Shown: positions 12,843 through 21,088 of the stretch, piece by piece | Layout: every line of letters starts with the position of its first letter | Numbering within the stretch: position 1 is the first letter of the stretch | Virus record (IMG/VR): IMGVR_UViG_3300050821_003736 | Location: 1-22,336 of that record | DNA from: a virus | Reading direction: 5' to 3' (one strand) | Length of the DNA: 22,336 nt | Program-made: the position numbers and the translations under genes | The notes under the pieces: generated by a model | What the model was told of the DNA's origin: nothing | The model's input: the letters and a program-made list of their open reading frames with translations, nothing else | The model's database searches: none

Positions 12843-13605
12843 CGAGATTCGCGAAGACCTTAGCCGCACCTCTCGCCTCCTCGACATGGACGACGTGCCG
12901 CACCTGTCGGACGCCGAGAAGCGGAAGATCCTGCGCGGTACCCCGGCCTACCAGCTCCAGGCGCGCAAGTCTGGGCTCCCCGGCCACGGCGTCGGCGCGA
13001 TCTACCCGATCCCGCTCGCCAACATGTTGGTGGACCCGTTCCTGATCCCCGGCCATTGGCCGGTGTGCGCCGCCATGGACCCAGGCTGGAACTGCACCGC
13101 GGTCGCGTGGTTCGCGTGGAACATGGACAAAGGCGGCGCGGTGATCTTTGACGAGTACTACATCGGGCAGCAGCACCCCGCCGTGCACGCCGCCGCGATC
13201 CGCGCTCGCGGGCACTGGATACCGATTGTGATCGACCCGGCCGCGCAGAAGGCGCGCGGCCACGACGGCGAGCGCCTGCTCGACGTCTACCGCGACCTCG
13301 GCCTGAACGTCATGGAGGCAGACAACACTGTCGTCTCCGGCATCATCGAGACGTGGAACTGGCTCTCGACCTCGCAGCTCAAGGTGTTCCGCACCTGCGT
13401 GAACTGGCAGAAAGAGGTGGGCCTGTACCGGCGCGACGAGAAGGGCGAGATCATCAAACGCAATGATCATCTTATGGATTGCACAAGGTACGGTGTTATG
13501 AGCGGCCGGTCGGTGGCTATTGTTCCGCCCGCGAGCGCAGGAGGTTTGCCATGGTTTACTTGGACCCCCGACCTAGCAACCCATGGAGGCGTTTGGAGTG
13601 GCTAA
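12835..13605 (+). CDS. Large terminase, nuclease part (split gene, C-terminal ORF)
   Basis: The ATG at 12835 overlaps the upstream stop by eight bases (ATGAGTGA), with AGGAG about 11 bases upstream; a TTG at 12826 is another possible start. The 256-residue product carries MDDVPHLSDAEKRK (18-31), typical of terminase sequence just before the nuclease. The RNase H-like nuclease acids lie in AAMDPGWN (D82), VIDPAA (D134) and NDHLMDCTRYG (D211/D215). It would cut the DNA concatemer at each packaging event. The last residues after about 225 are Pro/Gly/Trp-rich and run into the next HNH gene, so the C-terminus may have been modified. Confidence 0.83.
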   Translation: MSDEIREDLSRTSRLLDMDDVPHLSDAEKRKILRGTPAYQLQARKSGLPGHGVGAIYPIPLANMLVDPFLIPGHWPVCAAMDPGWNCTAVAWFAWNMDKGGAVIFDEYYIGQQHPAVHAAAIRARGHWIPIVIDPAAQKARGHDGERLLDVYRDLGLNVMEADNTVVSGIIETWNWLSTSQLKVFRTCVNWQKEVGLYRRDEKGEIIKRNDHLMDCTRYGVMSGRSVAIVPPASAGGLPWFTWTPDLATHGGVWSG

Positions 13606-13972
13606 GCGTACTAGGAAGCCGCTGACGCCCGCGCAGCGACAATTACAGCTAGCGGCACAGAAGAGATGGCGCGATAAAAATCGCGATAAGATCAGCGCGT
13701 ACGAGAAGCGACGCGCGGCCGAGATCCTCGGATACTACAAACTCCGGTCTCGCACCCGGAAGAGACTACCGACCCCGACACGCCCGGAACCCGCACTCTG
13801 CGAGTGTTGTGGGCGACCGCCAAACGGGCGGGGCGCCCTACATCTGGATCACGATCATATTCTCGGAACGTTTCGGGGATGGCTTTGCGCCAGCTGCAAT
13901 ATGGGGATCGGGAATTTAGGTGACAGCCTCATCGGCATCCAACGTGCCGCAGCCTATTTACAAAGAGGGTGA
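13598..13972 (+). CDS. HNH endonuclease, endonuclease VII-like (type A)
   Basis: GTG 13598 is preferred over ATG 13583 because GGAGG lies eight bases before it and nothing lies before the ATG. The 124-residue product has a basic leader, the linker PTPTRPEP, zinc cysteines C68xxC71 and C97xxC100, and core LHLDHDHILGTFRGWLC with D84-H85-D86-H87. It overlaps the last eight bases of the terminase nuclease ORF and covers the first 53 bases of the next gene. Terminase genes are frequent targets of homing elements, so this site is plausible. The function is inferred from family membership. Confidence 0.87.
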   Translation: MAKRTRKPLTPAQRQLQLAAQKRWRDKNRDKISAYEKRRAAEILGYYKLRSRTRKRLPTPTRPEPALCECCGRPPNGRGALHLDHDHILGTFRGWLCASCNMGIGNLGDSLIGIQRAAAYLQRG

Positions 13973-14183
13973 GCCCGAGGCGGAGGGGCTGAGCCCGGCC
14001 GCTATCGACTACGAGTTCAGGTACCGCGGACAGATACTGTTCGTGGACACCGACAACCGGCTGAAAGTTTTCGGATGGGAGTCCAAACGTGTAGGACTCC
14101 CTGAGCTATTGACCGGCAAAGAGGACCAGATGAAACGATTTCTAATCGCCCGCGCGCTGCGCGGCACTACAACCGGAGGGTGA
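13920..14183 (+). CDS. Hypothetical 87-aa protein, start inside HNH gene
   Basis: The frame is open only from GTG 13920, immediately after an in-frame TAG, and there is no other good start before residue 70. The product begins MTASSASNVPQPIYKEGEPE. It has an acidic Pro-rich leader, then beta-type residues (YEFRYRGQILFVDTDNRLKV) and a helix near the end. Its first 53 bases are shared with the 3' end of the HNH gene, so this may be a gene whose original 5' end was replaced. The ribosome site is weak (GGGA). No family is recognised. Confidence 0.5.
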   Translation: MTASSASNVPQPIYKEGEPEAEGLSPAAIDYEFRYRGQILFVDTDNRLKVFGWESKRVGLPELLTGKEDQMKRFLIARALRGTTTGG

Positions 14184-14187
14184 GACC

Positions 14188-14685
14188 TTGAGTATTCAAC
14201 TACGCCTGACACATGAAGAGGGCCTGCGCCTCCGTCAGCAGACCGCGCACAAGATCGAGCGCACCAACAGCGACGGCAGCGGGTTCCCGTTGTCCGGCAC
14301 CGACTGGCGCTTCGACAAGTACCAGGACTCGACCGGCAAGACCTTCGAGGAAGTGCCACAGGACACGGACATGCGCCGCGTCGGCCCCGACGGCAAGCAC
14401 GAGAAGCTGGGCACGTACACGATCCATGTGACCTCCAACATGCGCAACCTCGTGGTCGAGCGCAAGGGCAAGGTCGCGCCGTTCAACTTCAAGAACCCCG
14501 CGATCCGCAACCAGATGCGCGTACGGTACCAGGAGCTGAAGCTCACCGGCCGCAAGACCAAGGACGGCAAAGAGATCCACGAGTGGAAGGACAGCGGGCA
14601 GCCCATCTACGTTCCGCCGAACACCTTCGGCGGCGTCTCGATTGGTGACGGCGTACGGGCGATATTGGACGAATGTCCGACATAG
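14188..14685 (+). CDS. Hypothetical protein with TTG start (165 aa)
   Basis: GGAGGGTGAG lies three to ten bases before TTG 14188, a clear ribosome site that sets this rare start. The product begins MSIQLRLTHEEGLRLRQQTA and mixes charged and beta-type segments (YTIHVTSNMRNLVVERKGKV). It ends GVRAILDECPT, overlapping the next ATG by 13 bases. No signal, membrane segment or catalytic motif is visible. It lies between terminase and portal, where some phages keep head-assembly accessory genes. Confidence 0.6.
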   Translation: MSIQLRLTHEEGLRLRQQTAHKIERTNSDGSGFPLSGTDWRFDKYQDSTGKTFEEVPQDTDMRRVGPDGKHEKLGTYTIHVTSNMRNLVVERKGKVAPFNFKNPAIRNQMRVRYQELKLTGRKTKDGKEIHEWKDSGQPIYVPPNTFGGVSIGDGVRAILDECPT

Positions 14686-15137
14686 AACGTCGCGCCGCGG
14701 ACGCGGCCCGCATCCATGCCTACTATCTTCGGGTAAAAGATACGCCGGAAGAGAAAGAGCGCCGTCGTCAAAAGGCGGCGCGGGAGCGGGCGGCTAATCG
14801 CGAGTTGTGTAACGAGCGCACCCGCGCTTGGCGCGCCAAGAACCCTAATCGCGGTTCGGAATATAGGCGTGCCAATTTAGGGCGGTACGCCGCTCACGCC
14901 ATGAAACGATACGCCGGATTAAAAACCGCGACGCCAGCATGGAGTGAGAACGTTTGTATTCTGGCGCTATATAACATAGCCGCCTCTCTCCGCGCATCAG
15001 GGGCGGACGTGCAGGTGGATCACGTCGTGCCGTTAAAGGGGAAGAACGTGTCAGGTTTGCATGTACGAAGTAATTTGCGAATCATCCCCAGCTCAGAGAA
15101 TCAACGCAAAAATAATCGGTTCGAGGTCGCGGCATGA
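14673..15137 (+). CDS. HNH endonuclease (type B)
   Basis: The 154-residue protein has a long Arg/Lys/Ala-rich helical leader with RAWRAKNPNRGSEYRRANLG (51-70). The core is VQVDHVVPLKGKNVSGLHV with D116-H117, then SNLRIIPSSENQRKNNRF with N134 and N143. This differs from the DHDH type and is close to the protein at 21682. It starts inside the previous gene and its stop overlaps the portal ATG (ATGA), so the portal ribosome site GAGG lies within it. AT content is higher than in the portal gene. It is most likely a free-standing homing endonuclease. Confidence 0.85.
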   Translation: MSDIERRAADAARIHAYYLRVKDTPEEKERRRQKAARERAANRELCNERTRAWRAKNPNRGSEYRRANLGRYAAHAMKRYAGLKTATPAWSENVCILALYNIAASLRASGADVQVDHVVPLKGKNVSGLHVRSNLRIIPSSENQRKNNRFEVAA

Positions 15138-17620
15138 GTTCGAACGCTTCCGACAATTGGGACCTGATCAGTTTGGTGCCCGGCGACACCGGGCCCCTCC
15201 CCAATCACCCAGGGTTCGAGATTGAGGATGAAGGCGCGCTCATGTCGCGCATTCGGAACTTCTACGATGAGGGTGCGGGCGCGTGGGAAGAGAACCGCCG
15301 CATGCACTCCGAAGACCTGAACTTCATCTACAACAGCGAGGCGATGGGTCAGTGGGACCCGGTCGTCCTCCAGAACCGTCGCGGCAAGCCCTGCTACACG
15401 TTCAACCGGTGCATCGGGCCGGTGAACATCGTTGTGGCCGACATGCGCCAGACGCGCCCGAACGGCAAGGTGCGCCCGGCCAGCGACGGCGCCAGCGAGC
15501 CCGTCGCCGACATCTTCGGCGGCCTGTGCCGCTCGATTGAGCAAGCCTCTCGCGCGGACCAGATCTACAAGGAGCAGTACAAGTTCGCGGTGGCCGGCGG
15601 CTTCGGCGCGTGGCGCATCATGCCCACGTACATGGCCGACGACGGCGACGGCGCCTTCGATCAGGTGATCCGCCTCATCAACATCGCGAACCCGCAGACG
15701 GTCGTGTGGGATCCGCAGTGCGCGGACGCCTGCGCCGGCGACGCCAACCGCTGCGTCATCGCGGAACGCATCTCTGACGAGGTGTACCAGGCGATCTACA
15801 AGGACGAGAACGGCGTCAGCTTCACGATGTCGCGCGACAGCTACGGCTGGTTCACCGACAAGGAAGTTCGCGTAGCGGAGTACTTCGAGCGCGTGCCGCG
15901 CGAGAAGAAGATCTGCCAGATGACCGACGGAACGGTCCGCGACTACGACTCGGAGATGAGGGCCAACGAGGCCCACTTCGAGGAGCACGGAATAACCGCC
16001 GCCGAGCACGGCGTGGTCCGCATCGCCAAGTACAAGGACGGCCGCAAGAAGATCCGCCCGACCATCAAGTGGCAGGTCATGTGGTGCAAGGTGGACGGCT
16101 CGAACGTCCTCGAAGGCCCGTACTACTACGACTGGAAGCGCATCCCCGTGGTCCGCTGCCCCGGCCGCTACATCAACATCGAGGGCCGGAAGAAGTTCCA
16201 GGGCCTCATCCGTCACGCGAAGGACCCCCAGCGCAGCTACAACAGCCGCGCATCGGACATGATCGAGCGAAGCGCTCTCATCCCGAAGGCCCCGTACCTC
16301 GTGACACAGACAATGATCAAGGGCTTCGAGTCGGAGTGGAACCAAGCCAACGTCCAGTCCCGTCCGTACTTGCCCTACAACCCGGACCCGAAGGCCGAAG
16401 GCTCGAACGGCATGCCGCACCGGATGGATCCCATCGACCTGCCGCAGGGCGCCATCGCGCTCGCGCAGATGTCGATTGAGGACATCAAGGCCACCATCGG
16501 CATGTTCGACGCCTCGGTCGGCAACGCGGACGAGATGAACCGCGTCTCCGGCAAGGCGCTCGTGCAGCACAACAAGCGCTCGGACTTGGGCAGCTTCGAG
16601 TTTGTCGATGGCTACCAGTCAGCCCTGCAGCTGACGTGGGAGATGTTCATCGACATGATCCCGACCGTCATGGACTCCGAGCGCGTCGAGCGCATCATCG
16701 GCCACGACGGCGTGGAGAAGATGGTCACCGTCAACGGCGCGCAGGACGGCACCGAGGACCTGATCAACGACCTGAGCAAGGGCTCGTACGACGTCCAGGT
16801 GAACATCGGCTCCAGCTACCAGTCCGCGCGCCAAGAGGCGCTGGACGTTCTGATCGGCTTCGCCGAGGCGATGCCGGAGTCCGCGGCGGTCATCGCTGAC
16901 CTGATCGCGAAGAACATCGACACCCCGGACGCGCAGGAAATGGTGCGCCGGCTGCGCAAGCCGCTCATCTCTCAGGGCCTCGTCCAACCGACCGACCAGG
17001 AGAAGCAGGAGGGCGCCGGGCAGCCGACACCAGCGCAGCAGGCCCAGCAGGCCATGCAGCAGCTGGAGCAGCAGATTATGAAGGGCAAGGCGGACAAGAT
17101 GACCGCGGACGCCACCATCGCGCAGTCGAAGGCCCAGTCGAGTCCGGCGGAGCAAGAGAAGCTGAAGCTCGGCAACATGAAGTTGGCGAGCGAGGTCCAC
17201 GACAACGCACTCGGCCACGCCGGTATCCCCGATCAGGGCGAGCAGGCGTCCGCTCAGCTCGAACTGCAGCACCAGGGTAACCTGAACCAGCAGGAGCTAC
17301 AGCACAACGAGGCCACGCACCGCCAGGGGCTCACGCACGAGCACGGCGAGCACATCGCCGGCGTCCTGAAGGGCCGCTCGGAGCATGAGGCCGACGTGGG
17401 CCGTGACTTCAGCGAGCACGCGAAGGAAGAGCAGCGCCTGCAAGAGAAGCACGCCCGTGAAGAGGCCCGCAAGCACGAGGCCCATCGGGCCGAGATGACG
17501 CGTATGGCCGAGAAGCACGACGCGGAGCTGGCGCACGCCGGCAAACTGAATGACGCTAAGGTCGCCGCCGCGAAGGCGATGGCCAAGGCAAAACCGAAGG
17601 CAGCCAAAAAGGCCGCCTGA
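15134..17620 (+). CDS. P22-like portal protein
   Basis: In this 828-residue protein the N-terminal 480 residues show the P22 gp1-type portal pattern: a charged opening (RIRNFYDEGAGAWEENRRMH), RRGKPCYTFNRCIGPVNIVV, VADMRQTRPNGKVRP, and GGFGAWRIMP. In the capsid, twelve copies form the ring through which DNA is pumped and to which the tail attaches. Residues from about 620 onwards are Gln/Glu/His/Ala-rich with heptad-like regularity, ending in a Lys/Ala-rich tail (KAMAKAKPKAAKKAA). This fits an extended helical barrel as in P22, though this one is unusually rich in histidine. P22 portal is 725 residues, so it is longer. Its ATG overlaps the HNH stop. Confidence 0.92.
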   Translation: MSSNASDNWDLISLVPGDTGPLPNHPGFEIEDEGALMSRIRNFYDEGAGAWEENRRMHSEDLNFIYNSEAMGQWDPVVLQNRRGKPCYTFNRCIGPVNIVVADMRQTRPNGKVRPASDGASEPVADIFGGLCRSIEQASRADQIYKEQYKFAVAGGFGAWRIMPTYMADDGDGAFDQVIRLINIANPQTVVWDPQCADACAGDANRCVIAERISDEVYQAIYKDENGVSFTMSRDSYGWFTDKEVRVAEYFERVPREKKICQMTDGTVRDYDSEMRANEAHFEEHGITAAEHGVVRIAKYKDGRKKIRPTIKWQVMWCKVDGSNVLEGPYYYDWKRIPVVRCPGRYINIEGRKKFQGLIRHAKDPQRSYNSRASDMIERSALIPKAPYLVTQTMIKGFESEWNQANVQSRPYLPYNPDPKAEGSNGMPHRMDPIDLPQGAIALAQMSIEDIKATIGMFDASVGNADEMNRVSGKALVQHNKRSDLGSFEFVDGYQSALQLTWEMFIDMIPTVMDSERVERIIGHDGVEKMVTVNGAQDGTEDLINDLSKGSYDVQVNIGSSYQSARQEALDVLIGFAEAMPESAAVIADLIAKNIDTPDAQEMVRRLRKPLISQGLVQPTDQEKQEGAGQPTPAQQAQQAMQQLEQQIMKGKADKMTADATIAQSKAQSSPAEQEKLKLGNMKLASEVHDNALGHAGIPDQGEQASAQLELQHQGNLNQQELQHNEATHRQGLTHEHGEHIAGVLKGRSEHEADVGRDFSEHAKEEQRLQEKHAREEARKHEAHRAEMTRMAEKHDAELAHAGKLNDAKVAAAKAMAKAKPKAAKKAA

Positions 17621-17679
17621 TTACAGTCTGGTGAGACCCGCCTCGCGGCAGCGCATGCCGTGTACTTTGGAGATTGATC

Positions 17680-18906
17680 ATGGCCTTTACACGCGACGAC
17701 CTGGCTGCGTACGAGAAGCAGCCGGCTAAAGTTATTTCTGACAAGGTGTCTCCGTTCCGCGGAGCCACTCCCGCCAAAGCCGCTGACGCCGCAGCAGTCG
17801 CTGCAGTCGCCTCCGGCAACGTAGATGCAACTCCTGGCGGCGCGCCCCGCGCGCAGGCCCAGGCCGCCCCCGCCGACGACTCCCCTGTCGTTGACGAGGA
17901 CGGTTCTCTCGGCGACCCGACCGTTTCGGGTGAGGGGACTTCGGACGAAACGTCGGACTCGTCCACCGACCTCGTCGGTCACGGCGATGACGCTGACCCG
18001 AACGCGGACCTGACTGGTGACGCCCCCACAGAGGGTGGGGACGAGCCGGCACCCGCGAAAGGATCAGCCCGTGAGCGCATTGTCGAGCTGAACGACAATC
18101 TTGAAGGTACTAAGATATTTGCCCGGTCGATGCAGGAGACCGCCAAGACCCTCGCAGAGCAGAACGCGATCCTTCGCGCTCAGCTTGGCGGGGCAGTCCC
18201 GGCGGCCGCTGTACCGGCTCCTCGCGTTGAGAACGAAGCCCTTGGTCCCATGCCTGACATGAGCGACGAGGACGTGCAGTTCGACAACGACAAGTATCGC
18301 GAGAAGATGGCGAAGTGGTCGAAAGCAAACGCTCGCGCGGAAGCGCGCGCGATGTTCCAAGAAATGACCGGTGCTACTCAGGCCCAACAGCTCGTCACGG
18401 AAGTGCACGCGAAGGTTGAGGCGTACAAACAGGAGCACCCGGAGTTCGAGGAAATCGTGACCAACAACCAGACGCTTAAAGCTAACCAGCTGGCGGCGGT
18501 TGCTGGACTTCGTGTTGCCAAGTCCCCCTACACCGCTGAGATCCTGATGCACTTCGGAAACGACGTCCCGTACGCTGTCCGCGTCGCGAAGATGTCACCC
18601 GATGAGCAGTTGATGGAGATCGGCGAAATTGTAGCGGGGATCAAGGCCGCGAAGAAAGCAGCTGGGACCAACGGCGCCAATCCCGTACCTCGGAATGGTC
18701 AGACGACTCGGCAGACGGGCGCGCAGCCCGCCAGGAAGTCCATCACCAACGCCCCGCCCCCGCCTCGGCCGACACCGGCCGCAGGGCGACCGGCTTCGCG
18801 CGACGTCCTCGATCCTAACATATCGATGGACGACTTCGTGCGACAGCACAGGTCGGGACGACAAGCAGACCGCGTCGCGAATCGAAAGCAGCGCGGGCTG
18901 AAATAA
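17680..18906 (+). CDS. Scaffolding-like protein
   Basis: The 408-residue product lies between portal and coat, the position of the P22 scaffolding gene. GGAGA six bases upstream sets the ATG at 17680. Residues about 60-125 are Asp/Glu/Pro/Ser-rich and disordered. The middle is helical (ARERIVELNDNLEGTKIFAR, TEVHAKVEAYKQEHPEFEEI), followed by LMHFGNDVPYAVRVAKMSPD, which I know from phage scaffold proteins. A Pro-rich linker leads to a basic C-terminus (DDFVRQHRSGRQADRVANRK), as expected for a coat-binding scaffold helix. It would direct procapsid assembly and leave or be degraded on packaging. The assignment rests on order, composition and C-terminal character. Confidence 0.75.
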   Translation: MAFTRDDLAAYEKQPAKVISDKVSPFRGATPAKAADAAAVAAVASGNVDATPGGAPRAQAQAAPADDSPVVDEDGSLGDPTVSGEGTSDETSDSSTDLVGHGDDADPNADLTGDAPTEGGDEPAPAKGSARERIVELNDNLEGTKIFARSMQETAKTLAEQNAILRAQLGGAVPAAAVPAPRVENEALGPMPDMSDEDVQFDNDKYREKMAKWSKANARAEARAMFQEMTGATQAQQLVTEVHAKVEAYKQEHPEFEEIVTNNQTLKANQLAAVAGLRVAKSPYTAEILMHFGNDVPYAVRVAKMSPDEQLMEIGEIVAGIKAAKKAAGTNGANPVPRNGQTTRQTGAQPARKSITNAPPPPRPTPAAGRPASRDVLDPNISMDDFVRQHRSGRQADRVANRKQRGLK

Positions 18907-18923
18907 CAACTCGGAAGGGTTAA

Positions 18924-20207
18924 ATGGCTAATTCACTCATCACGGCCCAGTGGGTCGCTCGTAAGGCGCTGGTACTACTCCACGCCAAGAGCAACTTCAC
19001 AGGTCGTACCAACCGCGACTACCAGAGCTTACTGCCGGGCCCGATCAACGGGGTCATCCTTGGCCAGCAGCTCTCTATTCGTCTGCCGTTCCAGTACACT
19101 CTGCGTACCGGACCTCAGATGAACGCGCAGAACAGCGTCCAGCGTTTCGCGACGTTGCTGGTCAACCAGCAGCTCGGAGTTGACATCAACTTCACGTCGG
19201 TCGAGCGCGCGATGCTCCTGAACAACTTCGAAGAGCAGGTTCTCGAACCTGCCATGGCTCGTTTGGCCGCTGGCGTGGAAAACTTCACCGCCGGTCAGGT
19301 CAACAACGTGCCGAAGTTCACGGGCGCGTTTTCTACCACAGCTACTTACGACCAGCTGCTGCAGAATGAGCAGTACCTGACGGAAGCGCTGGCGCCGGAA
19401 GATGATCGGCGTACGTTCACTGCGACCCCGCAAACTTCACGGTACTTCGTGAAGGACAACAAGGGTCTGTTCCAGCCTGAGAGCACGATTTCCGACCAGT
19501 GGTTGGAAGGCGTAATCTCCGATAAGGCCGCTGGCTACGTCTGCTTCCGTAACACGAAGCTCCCGACGCACGTCATCGGAACTTTCGCTGCGACCTCTAA
19601 CCCGTCCGTCAACGGCGCGGGTCAGTCTAACCCCGGCGCTGGTAACGCGTTCGTTTCCACGTTCTCCCTGACCGTCACCGGCTTCGCCGGCGGCGACGTG
19701 GTGAACGCGGGCGACGTGATCAGCATCGCGGGCGTCAACGAGGTTGATCCTGAGACGAAGGCGTCCCTGGGTCGGCCGAAGCAGTTCGTGGTCACCTCGA
19801 CCACCGCTGCTGGTCCTACCACTCTGTCAATCGCCCCCGGCATCATCACCGGCGGCGCATACCAGAACGTGGACAACGTGCCGGCTAACGGCGCCTTGAT
19901 TCAGATCTTCGGTGTTTCTGGCGCGGCGGCCTCCAGCCCTCTCGCCAGCATCAGCGGCGCTCTGATCAAGCAGTCCCTGGGCTGGTATCGCGATGCCATC
20001 GTGTTCGCGAATCCTCCGATGCTCGACCTGTCGCCCCTCGTCAAGATGACGGCGGCAGAGGCGTTCGAGGGTTACAACATGCGCTTCGCGCAGCAGTGGG
20101 ATCCGTCTAACGACGTGCTCCCGGCTCGTCTCGACTCGATTGTCGGCGCGGTGCTAGCTTATCCTGAGCTGGCCGTGCGGAACATCGAAGTCGCGTCGGC
20201 GTCCTAA
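18924..20207 (+). CDS. P22-like major coat protein
   Basis: GGAAGGG precedes the ATG. The 427-residue length equals that typical of P22 coat proteins (430). The N-terminal part (WVARKALVLLHAKSNFTGRT, GQQLSIRLPFQY, VDINFTSVERAMLLNNFEEQ) fits the HK97-fold P22 coat. Residues about 220-330 hold the inserted domain, including GDVISIAGVNEVDPETKASL and FVVTSTTAAG. The C-terminus returns to the core fold (KMTAAEAFEGYNMRFAQQWD, ending AVRNIEVASAS). Several hundred copies would form the icosahedral shell. Confidence 0.93.
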   Translation: MANSLITAQWVARKALVLLHAKSNFTGRTNRDYQSLLPGPINGVILGQQLSIRLPFQYTLRTGPQMNAQNSVQRFATLLVNQQLGVDINFTSVERAMLLNNFEEQVLEPAMARLAAGVENFTAGQVNNVPKFTGAFSTTATYDQLLQNEQYLTEALAPEDDRRTFTATPQTSRYFVKDNKGLFQPESTISDQWLEGVISDKAAGYVCFRNTKLPTHVIGTFAATSNPSVNGAGQSNPGAGNAFVSTFSLTVTGFAGGDVVNAGDVISIAGVNEVDPETKASLGRPKQFVVTSTTAAGPTTLSIAPGIITGGAYQNVDNVPANGALIQIFGVSGAAASSPLASISGALIKQSLGWYRDAIVFANPPMLDLSPLVKMTAAEAFEGYNMRFAQQWDPSNDVLPARLDSIVGAVLAYPELAVRNIEVASAS

Positions 20208-20230
20208 TCTGAAACCATAGGAGAAAACAT

Positions 20231-20656
20231 ATGGCTAACATTCAGGTTGGATACGGTCACGGCGACGTCGTTGGCGTCCCGTTTGACTTCTACGCCGGTG
20301 CGACTGGCGTGGTTACCGGTGCAACGTACACCATGCAGACGGGTCAGTTGGTTCTGTTCCCCGCGGCCGCCGTAACTGGCGTCGTGGTGAACCTCCCGCT
20401 GAACCCGGTCGATGGCTGTTGCGCTGAAATCAGCAACGTCGGCTTGGTTGCCAGCACCGTGACCCTCACGGTGAACCCGAACACGGGTGACGCGATTGCG
20501 GTTGGCGGCCTCGGCATTGTAACCTCTATTGTGCCTGTCGCTACCGTAAACGGCGGCAGCGCGAGCAACACCGTCAAGTACAAGTACTCGTTGAACGGCT
20601 TCCAGCCGGCCTCGGGTGCCGCGGTCAACCCGCGTACTTGGGTGCGTGTACAGTAA
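20231..20656 (+). CDS. Decoration-like beta-rich head protein (141 aa)
   Basis: AGGAGAAAA lies directly upstream, the best ribosome site in this region and a sign of high expression. The product begins MANIQVGYGHGDVVGVPFDF and is beta-rich with Gly/Val/Asn repeats (TVTLTVNPNTGDAIAVGGLG). The strand-turn pattern, size and place just after the coat gene fit a capsid decoration or head-fibre protein. An intrinsic terminator follows, so coat and this protein end a transcript. No particular family is recognised. Confidence 0.65.
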   Translation: MANIQVGYGHGDVVGVPFDFYAGATGVVTGATYTMQTGQLVLFPAAAVTGVVVNLPLNPVDGCCAEISNVGLVASTVTLTVNPNTGDAIAVGGLGIVTSIVPVATVNGGSASNTVKYKYSLNGFQPASGAAVNPRTWVRVQ

Positions 20657-20673
20657 GAGGAAACTTTGACTTA

Positions 20674-20708
20674 GGGGCGGCCTTAATCGGCCGCCCCACT
20701 TTTCTTGT
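20674..20708 (+). terminator. Strong Rho-independent terminator
   Basis: GGGGCGGCC (20674-20682) pairs perfectly with GGCCGCCCC (20689-20697) around the loop TTAATC and is followed by ACTTTTCTT. This is a standard intrinsic terminator. It lies 17 bases after the stop of the decoration-like gene and would end the coat/decoration transcript, possibly partially, allowing reduced read-through into the genes after it. Confidence 0.9.
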
Positions 20709-20725
20709 ACCTAAAGGATAGAAAA

Positions 20726-21088
20726 TTGAGCATCTTAAACCAAACCACGTTCGCGACTTTAGTAACCAACACCAACACCGCAGGAAATCCTCCCGCGGGC
20801 GCTCCATCAGTTGTTCAAGCCTCAGATATAGCAATCGTAACGCTTGTTTATGGCCCTAACGCGGCGCCGGGCCTCGCTGCCGTCGTGTTACCAGCCTGGG
20901 TGGCGCCCGGCAATGAACTTGAACTGCTCGGCGATTACACTAACCCCCAGACTATCTCTTTCTACCCCGCATCCGGCGATACGGTCGCAAATGCTACAGG
21001 GGTAGGCGGTAATGTTGGTCCGGGCGGCGTAAGAGTTTTGAAGAAAATGACCTCTACCGATTGGCGCGTCATTTCTTCTGTGGGATAA
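20726..21088 (+). CDS. Putative virion-associated protein with TTG start (120 aa)
   Basis: TTG 20726 has AAAGGAT six bases upstream and is preferred to the TTG at 20705, which falls in the terminator T-run. The product begins MSILNQTTFATLVTNTNTAG and continues through beta-type segments (AIVTLVYGPNAAPGLAAVVL, GVRVLKKMTSTDWRVISSVG). The codon use and AT content differ from the coat genes, which may reflect recent transfer. A structural role is suggested by position and composition only. A promoter after the terminator has not been found by eye. Confidence 0.6.
   Translation: MSILNQTTFATLVTNTNTAGNPPAGAPSVVQASDIAIVTLVYGPNAAPGLAAVVLPAWVAPGNELELLGDYTNPQTISFYPASGDTVANATGVGGNVGPGGVRVLKKMTSTDWRVISSVG

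Noticed and set aside
15101-16570. Leftward ORF of 489 codons opposite the portal gene
   Set aside because: It is antisense to a clear portal gene. High-GC codon use produces long open antisense frames, and the Val/Asp/His/Arg-rich translation has no recognisable domain.
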